Of a DNA stretch of 12,473 nucleotides, positions 7,138 to 12,473 are shown piece after piece. The translations under genes and the position numbers were made by a program. This DNA is from an uncultured Clostridia bacterium (GTDB lineage: Bacteria > Bacillota > Clostridia > Lachnospirales > CAG-274), in NCBI GenBank assembly GCA_946630405.1, contig CAMOYW010000009.1, forward strand, positions 1-12,473. Reading direction: 5' to 3'. The number at the start of each line of letters is the position of its first letter. Position 1 is the stretch's first letter. The notes under the pieces were generated by a model, which ran no database searches, was not told where the DNA came from, and worked only from the letters and a program-made list of their open reading frames with translations.

Positions 7138-7825
7138 GAAAGCCGCTATCCGTGACGGAGAAAGGCTTGACGATCTACAGCTGAAAGGTCTGCACATTAT
7201 TCAAAGACCCGACCTTTTTTGCTTCGGAATGGATGCGGTGGTGTTATCCGATTTTGTTTCGGTCAAAAAGGGTGCAAAGGTTTGCGATCTGTGCAGCGGC
7301 AACGGCATAATCCCGCTTTTGCTTTCGGGTAAAACCGAAGCCGAAAGCTTTGTGGGAGTGGAGCTTCAAAAGGAAAGCTACGAGCTTGCCGTTCGCTCCG
7401 TGGATCTAAATGCTCTTCAAAACAAGATAAGTATGATAAATGCGGATCTCAGAAAGCACAGAGAGCTTTTCAAAGCGGGAGAATTTGACTGTATCACCTG
7501 TAATCCGCCTTATATGCAGTCGGGAGACGCACTTACAAATCTTGACGATAGAGTAAAAACGGCAAGGCATGAAGTGTGCTGTACGCTTGATGACGTATTT
7601 TCGGCGGCAAAATACATGCTGAAATATTCGGGAAAGCTGTTTATGGTACACAGACCTTCAAGACTTGCGGACATTGTTTCCTGCTCCGACAAATACGGTT
7701 TGGAGCTTAAAAGACTTCAATGTGTGCATTACAGCGTAAACAAGGAGCCTTTTGTAATACTTTGCGAACTTATGAAAGGCGGTAACCGGGGGATGCGTAT
7801 AGCACCGCCCAAAATATTGAATTAA
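7130..7825 (+). CDS. TrmN6/YabB-like SAM-dependent N6-adenine methyltransferase
   Basis: This Rossmann-fold methyltransferase has 231 residues. The N-terminus carries the family signature QRPDLFCFGMDAVVLSDF (25-42). Motif I is DLCSGNGIIPLLL (53-65), an acidic residue for the ribose is at E78 (GVELQ), and the catalytic motif NPPY lies at 125-128, typical of N6-adenine methylation. ARHE (145-148) also fits TrmN6. The E. coli relative methylates A37 of tRNA1(Val); the Bacillus relative YabB sits in the same gene neighbourhood. The exact tRNA target here is inferred. The start overlaps ricT by 8 bases, and rsmI follows 4 bases after the stop. Bacillus has yazA, a GIY-YIG protein gene, between yabB and rsmI; it is missing here. 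Confidence 0.88.
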   Translation: MIEKAAIRDGERLDDLQLKGLHIIQRPDLFCFGMDAVVLSDFVSVKKGAKVCDLCSGNGIIPLLLSGKTEAESFVGVELQKESYELAVRSVDLNALQNKISMINADLRKHRELFKAGEFDCITCNPPYMQSGDALTNLDDRVKTARHEVCCTLDDVFSAAKYMLKYSGKLFMVHRPSRLADIVSCSDKYGLELKRLQCVHYSVNKEPFVILCELMKGGNRGMRIAPPKILN

Positions 7826-7829
7826 GATC

Positions 7830-8657
7830 ATGCTTTATATTTGCGGTACACCGATAGGAAATATCGAGGATATAACGATAAGGGTACTTAACATCCTCAA
7901 AAGTGTTGATATTATCGCTTGTGAGGACACAAGGCAGACCCTTAAGCTTTTAAATAAATATGAGATAAAGGCTACCCTTACGAGCTACCACGAGCACAAT
8001 AAAGAGGAAAAGGGGCTCAGGCTTATTGAAAAGCTCAGAGAAGGCGCGGATATAGCGCTTGTTTCCGATGCGGGTATGCCGGGGATCTCGGACCCGGGAG
8101 AATTGCTGATAAAGCAGTGCATAGAGGAGGATATCCCCTATACCGTTGTTCCGGGGGCTACGGCGGCGGTAACGGCGCTTGTGCTGAGCGGATTTTCTTC
8201 AAGAAGCTATTGTTTTGAAGGCTTTTTGCCTAAAAACAAAAAATACAGGGAGCATATCTTTAACAGACTTCTTTCGGAAGAAAGGACGAGCATACTTTAC
8301 GAAGCACCGCACCACCTTTGCGACACCTTAAAAGAGCTTGCAGATATTATGGGGCAAAGAAGGGCGGTATGTGCAAGGGAGCTTACCAAGAAGCACGAAA
8401 CTCTTACAAGGGGTACTTTGTCGGAGCTTTACGACTATTTTTCCCGTAACGAGCCGAGAGGCGAGTTTGTGATAGTGATAGAGGGAGCGGAGCTTTCCGA
8501 AACGGAGGGCGATACTGATATTTTGAGCCTGTTTAGCGGGTATATTTCTAAGGGCATGAGTGAAAAAGATGCCATGAAGCAGACCGCAAAGGATATGGGA
8601 GTCGGCAAGCGTGAGGTATACGCTGCCGTTAAACTTGGAAATGAAAACGATCTATAA
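7830..8657 (+). CDS. rsmI: 16S rRNA (cytidine-1402 2'-O)-methyltransferase
   Basis: This 275-residue tetrapyrrole-methylase-fold enzyme uses SAM to methylate the ribose of C1402 in the ribosomal P site. Motifs match RsmI throughout: TPIGNIEDITIR (7-18), EDTR (32-35), VSDAGMPGISDPG (78-90), VPGA (107-110), FEGFLP (129-134), YEAPHH (157-162), ARELTKKHE (182-190) and GEFVIVIEG (211-219). The C-terminal helical segment (about 232-266) ends with SEKDAMKQTAKDMGVGKREVY, also typical. The ribosome site before the ATG is weak, so translation may depend on the upstream methyltransferase gene 4 bases away. The 3' end overlaps a lipoprotein gene by 17 bases. Confidence 0.96.
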   Translation: MLYICGTPIGNIEDITIRVLNILKSVDIIACEDTRQTLKLLNKYEIKATLTSYHEHNKEEKGLRLIEKLREGADIALVSDAGMPGISDPGELLIKQCIEEDIPYTVVPGATAAVTALVLSGFSSRSYCFEGFLPKNKKYREHIFNRLLSEERTSILYEAPHHLCDTLKELADIMGQRRAVCARELTKKHETLTRGTLSELYDYFSRNEPRGEFVIVIEGAELSETEGDTDILSLFSGYISKGMSEKDAMKQTAKDMGVGKREVYAAVKLGNENDL

Positions 8658-9333
8658 AATTATATATACACTTTTTGCCCTGTCTTTGTGTCTTACCGCC
8701 TGCAATACCAAAAAAGCGGAGGAAGAGGCAAAAACGGGCGAGATACAATTTGAACAAAATGATTTTGCTTTCTTTACACCGTCCGATGATAACGGGAACG
8801 GTTATGTGCTTATGGGGCTCGGTATTGCCGAAGAAAACATACAGGTGAACGATCTGACCATGGCATATTATGAAGGCTGTGATTACGATTGTGTGAAAAA
8901 GAACATCATTCCTGCGGGCAGTGACGATAACAAAGCCGAAGCGCATGATGTTATCTACCATATGGCTTACAAGGGCGGAAATCTCCCGATATACACATTC
9001 AGGAACATTTCAACCACGGGATATATGTCTCAGAGCAATGATTATTGCTCTGCGGCGGAAGAGGTGGTTTCCGCATACGGCATAGATAAAGAAAGCGAAA
9101 ACTATATAACAGATAAGAAAGATGAAGATAATTATACGATCGAGCTTATTTTCGACAGAAATGCCCGCGCGGTCGTTGATGACAAAAACGGGAAAACCAC
9201 GGAAAACAGCGTAACGAGAAGAAAGTTTAAGTCGGGGGAAACCATATCCGAAGACGGCTGCTACTGTATTATGAGATTTACGATAAGGGATGGTTATGTT
9301 CACGGAGTGGACATGTATCAAAAGGGGAAGTAA
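8641..9333 (+). CDS. Predicted lipoprotein of unknown function
   Basis: I do not recognise this family. The ATG at 8641 gives MKTIYK, a hydrophobic stretch and the lipobox LTAC (18-21), a classic type II signal peptide with C21 as the lipidated residue. The mature part is about 210 residues, starts with an acidic linker (KKAEEEAKTGE), and is probably extracellular and membrane-anchored. Five further cysteines are present (C80, C84, C136, C207, C209), unusual for a secreted Gram-positive protein and suggesting disulfides. The remainder is acidic and looks mainly beta-rich near the C-terminus (YTIELIFDRNARAVVDD; YCIMRFTIRDGYVHGVDMY). The gene overlaps rsmI by 17 bases and its ribosome site is poor, so expression may rely on coupling. 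An in-frame GTG at 8611 would put ten residues before the signal peptide and is less likely. No functional link to its neighbours is evident. Confidence 0.8.
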   Translation: MKTIYKIIYTLFALSLCLTACNTKKAEEEAKTGEIQFEQNDFAFFTPSDDNGNGYVLMGLGIAEENIQVNDLTMAYYEGCDYDCVKKNIIPAGSDDNKAEAHDVIYHMAYKGGNLPIYTFRNISTTGYMSQSNDYCSAAEEVVSAYGIDKESENYITDKKDEDNYTIELIFDRNARAVVDDKNGKTTENSVTRRKFKSGETISEDGCYCIMRFTIRDGYVHGVDMYQKGK

Positions 9334-11085
9334 ATGGACATAAGGGAATATCTGAAAAAAAATACTTTACTGACAGACGGTGCATTTAGCACATATTTTT
9401 CTTCCGTTTGTGAAGAAAATATATTGCCCGAAGCGGCAAACATACTTTATCCCGATAAAGTCAAAGCGGTGCATGAGGCTTATGTGGAGGCGGGCGCAAA
9501 GCTCATAAGGACGAACACTTTTGCTTCAAACACGGAATCGCTTGCCTGTGATAGGGCGGAACTTGCAAAAAACATTGCGGCAGGCTGGAATATAGCAAAA
9601 GAGGCGGCGAAGGATAATTGCTTTGTGGCGGCGGATATCGGTCAGCTTCCCGAAAATGCCGACTCTTCCGAATACAGATTTATAGCGGATGAGTTTATAA
9701 ATATAGGCGCAGATATATTTGTGTTTGAGACCCTGGAGGAGTTTTCTCCCATAGAGGATGTTGTTAAGCGCATAAAGACACAAAATGAAAATGCCTTTGT
9801 CATAGTTCAGTTTTGCGTTAACGCTTACGGGTATTCTTCAAAGGGTATAAGCGCAAAAGAGCTTTATAAAAGCGCATTGGAATGTCCTTACACCGATTGT
9901 GTGGGCTTTAACTGCGGTGTGGGACCTACCCACATGCTTGAGATAATGAAGGACTTGCCGCTTTCAAAGGATAAGTTCTTTTCGGCTCTTCCGAATGCAA
10001 ATTATCCCACTCTCGTTACAAGCAGGGTAGTATATACCGATAACGGAGAGTATTTCGCCTTTAAAATAAAAGAGATCGCTCTTTTCGGAGCGGATATAAT
10101 AGGCGGATGTTGCGGAAGCACACCAAGATATATCAAGAAAACCGCGGAAAAGATAAGGCTTGATGTAAAGTACGAAAAGCCGGATCTTTTGGAGCGGATA
10201 ACACATTCGGAACAAAAAAAGGACAGTTCCTTTTTTGCGGGAAAGGGCGATAAACTGCTTATAGCGGCTGAGCTTGATCCTCCCCGTGACGGAGATACGC
10301 AGACACTTATGGACACCGCCAATTACTTAAAAGACAAGGTGGATGTCATAACCTTTGCCGATTCTCCGAGCGGAAGAACGAGGGCGGCATCAACTTTGAT
10401 GAGCCTTAAGGTCATGCACGAAACGGGCGTAAAGGTAATGCCCCATATATGTTGCAGGGATATAAACGCCATAGGTATGCGCTCTCAAATACTGGGCGCG
10501 GCAATAAACGGTATAGGAAACCTTCTTGTGATAACGGGCGACCCCGTGCCGAATGCATACAGGGAAAATGTAAAAAGCGTGTTCAACTTCGACTCTGTAA
10601 GGCTCATGCACATGATAGGCGAGCTGAACGACACCGTGCTTTCAAACGACCCTATATGTTACGGCGGAGCTATAAATTACGCAAGAAAGAATATAGATGC
10701 CGAGATAAACAGAGCACTTAAAAAAGAAGCGGAGGGTTGTTCATTCTTCCTCACTCAGCCCGTATATGCGGACGAGGATATAAAGACCCTCAGAAAAATA
10801 GTCAGCAGATTAAAATCAAAGGTACTTGTGGGGATAATGCCTTTGGTAAGCTACAATAACGCAAACTTCATCAAAAACGAGATTACGGGTATCAACGTGC
10901 CCGATGAGCTTCTTGCGAGATTTCATAAGGATATGAGCAAGGAGGAAAGCAGGCAGGTGGGACTTTCGGCTTGCTTTGAAGTAATGAAAAAGACCGTTTA
11001 CTTTGCGGACGGATTTTACTTTACCATCCCCTTTAACAGGCTTTCGGTGGCGAAGGCACTGATAGAAATGGTTGGAGAACTGTAA
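9334..11085 (+). CDS. Bifunctional homocysteine S-methyltransferase / methylenetetrahydrofolate reductase (YitJ type)
   Basis: This 583-residue fusion joins two steps of methionine synthesis. Residues about 1-285 form a homocysteine S-methyltransferase barrel with zinc ligands C194 (FNCGVG) and C259/C260 (GGCCGSTP). Residues about 306-583 form a MetF-type FAD-dependent reductase: AAELDPPRDG (311-320, with the catalytic-type E313), DSPSGRTR (343-350), PHICCRDIN (370-378), VITGDP (399-404) and SFFLTQPVY (470-478). The reductase makes 5-methyl-THF from methylene-THF; the other half methylates homocysteine. The methyltransferase N-terminus reads DGAFSTYF rather than the common DGAMGT. No cobalamin domain is present, so whether the methyl donor is 5-methyl-THF or another compound is open. 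The gene starts directly after the lipoprotein stop, leaving no room for an S-box leader of the kind known upstream of Bacillus yitJ. The linker holds a slippery A7 sequence. Confidence 0.92.
   Translation: MDIREYLKKNTLLTDGAFSTYFSSVCEENILPEAANILYPDKVKAVHEAYVEAGAKLIRTNTFASNTESLACDRAELAKNIAAGWNIAKEAAKDNCFVAADIGQLPENADSSEYRFIADEFINIGADIFVFETLEEFSPIEDVVKRIKTQNENAFVIVQFCVNAYGYSSKGISAKELYKSALECPYTDCVGFNCGVGPTHMLEIMKDLPLSKDKFFSALPNANYPTLVTSRVVYTDNGEYFAFKIKEIALFGADIIGGCCGSTPRYIKKTAEKIRLDVKYEKPDLLERITHSEQKKDSSFFAGKGDKLLIAAELDPPRDGDTQTLMDTANYLKDKVDVITFADSPSGRTRAASTLMSLKVMHETGVKVMPHICCRDINAIGMRSQILGAAINGIGNLLVITGDPVPNAYRENVKSVFNFDSVRLMHMIGELNDTVLSNDPICYGGAINYARKNIDAEINRALKKEAEGCSFFLTQPVYADEDIKTLRKIVSRLKSKVLVGIMPLVSYNNANFIKNEITGINVPDELLARFHKDMSKEESRQVGLSACFEVMKKTVYFADGFYFTIPFNRLSVAKALIEMVGEL
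10215..10253 (+). other. Candidate -1 frameshift signal in the linker of the methyltransferase/MTHFR gene
   Basis: Bases 10215-10221 are A AAA AAG in the phase required for tandem -1 slippage (zero-frame codons CAA AAA AAG, residues 294-296). In the -1 frame ten sense codons follow and then TAA at 10251-10253, giving a predicted 306-residue product with the whole homocysteine methyltransferase domain and no reductase. A short stem (CCTTT 10229-10233 with AAAGG 10242-10246) begins about 7 bases after the heptamer. A competing 9-bp inverted repeat (10215-10223 with 10228-10236) includes the heptamer itself. The nearest purine-rich GGAG (10191-10194) is about 20 bases upstream, further than in E. 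coli dnaX. The heptamer could be chance. Confidence 0.3.
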
Positions 11086-11735
11086 TGAGTAAGAATAACG
11101 TTAAAAGTAATTTCAAAACATCATACATAGAAGAAGATAAGCTGATACTTTTGTATCTTATTTATCAAATGGATATACCCATATCATGGACGGAACTTTT
11201 GGAATTTGCCGTGGACGATTATATGGATTATATGTCCTTTCAGCTCTATTTGGGTGAGCTTAGGGATAACGGCATACTTGAGACCACCACGGAAAACAAT
11301 TCCACACTTTATTCCCTTACCAATGAGGGTATAACATGCGTGCATTATTTTTCCAAGCGTATTCCCGAATCCAAGAAAAACCGTATTCTTTCTTATGTCA
11401 GAAAGAATCGCAACAGGATCAAAAAGGAGTATTCCGTATATGCGAACTACTTCAACTATGACGACGATTATATGGTCAAGTGCGGAGTCGAGGAGGACGA
11501 AAGACCGCTTTTTGAAGTGAATCTTGCGGTATTCACCAAGGAGCAGGCGAAGCTTGTGCGCAAGAATTGGAAAAAGCATGTGACGGAGATATATAACATT
11601 CTTTTGGCAAAGCTTCTTGATGACAGTGCCGATGAGGAAAACGGCAAAAATGCAACGGATAAAAATGACGATCTTCAAACCAAACTTGAAAATGCAGTTA
11701 AATCGGAGGTAGGCTTTGATAAATTTGAAATATAA
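11085..11735 (+). CDS. DUF4364 family winged-helix protein
   Basis: This 216-residue protein is of a kind common in Clostridia. The opening segment (about 14-80: EEDKLILLYLIYQMDIPIS, then SFQLYLGELRDNGILE and YSLTNEGI) has the layout of a winged-helix DNA-binding domain in DUF4364 proteins. A basic helix (SKKNRILSYVRKNRNRIKKE, 96-115) follows, then a beta-rich section (VNLAVFTKEQAKLV) and an acidic, probably disordered tail from about 177. A transcriptional regulator is the reasonable inference; no target or ligand is known to me. The start ATG shares one base with the stop of the preceding gene (TAATG), so translation is probably coupled. The 3' end overlaps the next gene by 20 bases and contains that gene's ribosome site, which suggests the DUF4364 protein and the membrane protein are made together. 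Confidence 0.82.
   Translation: MSKNNVKSNFKTSYIEEDKLILLYLIYQMDIPISWTELLEFAVDDYMDYMSFQLYLGELRDNGILETTTENNSTLYSLTNEGITCVHYFSKRIPESKKNRILSYVRKNRNRIKKEYSVYANYFNYDDDYMVKCGVEEDERPLFEVNLAVFTKEQAKLVRKNWKKHVTEIYNILLAKLLDDSADEENGKNATDKNDDLQTKLENAVKSEVGFDKFEI
11705..11710 (+). promoter_or_regulatory. Strong ribosome binding site serving a TTG start
   Basis: GGAGGT inside the last codons of the DUF4364 gene lies 5 bases before TTG at 11716. No ATG occurs near enough in that frame to be an alternative, so the TTG start is well supported. Confidence 0.75.
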
Positions 11736-12339
11736 AAGAGGGATAAGTAAGTCGGATGTGGTGCTTGCCGTCGGTTCCGTTGCCGTAGTGCTCGTGTTTG
11801 CACTGCTTATTGCTCTGGTATTTATGGGCAGATTTTCTTCTGTAATTGAATTTAAGACGCTTGATAACGGAGAATATACAGTCAATTTTATGAATAAGGC
11901 ATCCAAAGCTTGCATAGTTGACTTTGTAACGAAAGAGGAAAGCGAGATAAGAGCCGTAAACAGTGACGTTACACAAAGTGTAAATGATTTTATCGGCGGT
12001 AAAGAGCCTATCAGCAGTGAACTTATAGAGGGTTACAAACAAAGGCTGGAGGCAGTGCATCAATCCTTTAACGATGTGACTTATGAAAATCTGGATGATT
12101 ATAAAATAAATGCGGGCAACTATATTGCGGCTACAAACGAAATGCTTGATAAGCTTATTGCTCTCGGAGATGTTAAATTCTATACCCTGAGCAACGAGGA
12201 GATAGATGATGTAAATTCCGCAGTGGCAAAAAGCAAGCAGTCTGATACGAACAGATGTAAAAGTATAGAAACACTGTTTAACGAAAACGGCATAAGCTAC
12301 ACCAAAGACGCAAGCGGAAACATACATTTTACAACATGA
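11716..12339 (+). CDS. Single-pass membrane protein of unknown function (TTG start)
   Basis: I do not recognise this 207-residue protein. It has a short basic cytoplasmic N-terminus (MINLKYKRGISKSD), one strongly hydrophobic segment at about 15-38 with no cleavage or lipobox motif, and then about 170 residues that should face outside. The outer part starts with a small beta-like section (IEFKTLDNGEYTVNFMNKAS) and continues as mostly helical, acidic sequence with heptad-like stretches (about 80-185), ending in a possible beta hairpin (GISYTKDASGNIHFTT). It has two cysteines (C66, C181). The TTG start is chosen because GGAGGT lies 5 bases upstream. The gene overlaps the DUF4364 gene by 20 bases; the flavodoxin-like gene follows 9 bases after its stop. 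A structural or sensory envelope role is possible but not shown. Confidence 0.78.
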   Translation: MINLKYKRGISKSDVVLAVGSVAVVLVFALLIALVFMGRFSSVIEFKTLDNGEYTVNFMNKASKACIVDFVTKEESEIRAVNSDVTQSVNDFIGGKEPISSELIEGYKQRLEAVHQSFNDVTYENLDDYKINAGNYIAATNEMLDKLIALGDVKFYTLSNEEIDDVNSAVAKSKQSDTNRCKSIETLFNENGISYTKDASGNIHFTT

Positions 12340-12348
12340 GGTGATGAA

Positions 12349-12473
12349 ATGAAGGTATTATTATTTAACGGAAGCATTAACGAAAAGGGTTGTACCTACA
12401 CAGCTTTGGGTTTGGTTGCAAAGGAACTTGAAAACCAAGGTATAGATACCGAGATAATATATATAGGCGAAGG
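12349..12473 (+). CDS. Flavodoxin-fold NAD(P)H-dependent FMN reductase, N-terminal fragment (3' end outside window)
   Basis: Only 41 residues are visible before the window ends. They begin MKVLLFNGS and continue with INEKGCTYTALGLVAKELENQGI and TEIIYIGE. This is the first beta strand, phosphate-binding loop (NGSxxxxGxTxTAL) and first helix of the NADPH-dependent FMN reductase / flavodoxin-like family, where the canonical loop is NGSPRKNGNT. The proline after NGS is isoleucine here and the asparagine before the threonine is cysteine (GCT, residues 14-16), a combination seen in some family members. The predicted role is binding FMN for electron transfer to an unknown acceptor. GAGGTG (12338-12343) lies 5 bases before the ATG and overlaps the stop codon of the membrane-protein gene, so coupling is likely. 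Confidence 0.85.
   Translation, partial: MKVLLFNGSINEKGCTYTALGLVAKELENQGIDTEIIYIGE

Noticed and set aside
8611..8613. GTG as the start of the lipoprotein
   Set aside because: It would add ten residues ahead of a complete lipoprotein signal peptide beginning at the ATG at 8641.
10214..10236. Inverted repeat in the fusion gene as an intrinsic terminator
   Set aside because: The T run is part of the stem, the stem has only three G/C pairs, and no extra T tract follows; termination there would remove an essential-looking reductase domain.
11184..12327. Two long minus-strand open frames (11184-11915 and 11698-12327)
   Set aside because: They are antisense to two + strand genes with good ribosome sites and consistent codon use. 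Their translations are rich in His, Tyr, Ile and Cys with no recognisable motif, typical of shadow frames in this codon bias.

Overview
The window reads as part of a Clostridia chromosome, plausibly Lachnospiraceae or a relative. The evidence is gene content (MutS2, a TGS/uridine-kinase fusion, a DUF4364 protein, a YitJ-type methyltransferase/MTHFR fusion), strong AGGAGG-type ribosome sites, and heavy use of AUA for isoleucine. The genus cannot be fixed from the sequence. All fourteen genes I accept lie on the + strand. Most are separated by fewer than 20 bases or overlap, and no intergenic stretch exceeds about 50 bases. I see no tRNA, rRNA, CRISPR array, insertion sequence or prophage signal.

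Layout. (1) 1-3832: the 3' end of mutS2, an OmpR-family response regulator with no histidine kinase beside it, a Nif3-like dinuclear-metal protein, and a nucleoside kinase whose N-terminal half resembles part of threonyl-tRNA synthetase. (2) 3833-3883: the widest gap. It carries a near-consensus sigma-A promoter (TTGACG, 17 bases, TATAAT), with a weak terminator-like hairpin just upstream inside the kinase gene. (3) 3884-8657: a KduD-like sugar-acid dehydrogenase directly behind the promoter, then tmk, holB, a RicT/YaaT-type PSP1 protein, a TrmN6-like methyltransferase and rsmI. From tmk onward this is a compacted version of the tmk-holB-yaaT-yabB-rsmI block of Bacillus, without darA/yaaQ, yaaR, yabA or yazA. 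(4) 8641-11085: an unrecognised lipoprotein overlapping rsmI, then a fused homocysteine S-methyltransferase/methylenetetrahydrofolate reductase. (5) 11085-12473: a DUF4364 winged-helix protein, a single-pass membrane protein that starts at TTG, and the start of a flavodoxin-fold NAD(P)H-dependent FMN reductase.

Most of the window is housekeeping: dTTP supply, clamp loading, tRNA and rRNA methylation, one-carbon/methionine metabolism. The points most worth a second look are: an in-phase A AAA AAG slippery heptamer exactly in the linker of the methyltransferase/MTHFR fusion, with a -1 stop ten codons later; the KduD gene with its own promoter heading the tmk block; the TGS-like half of the nucleoside kinase; and the unassigned lipoprotein and membrane protein. 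I found no clear new multi-gene system.
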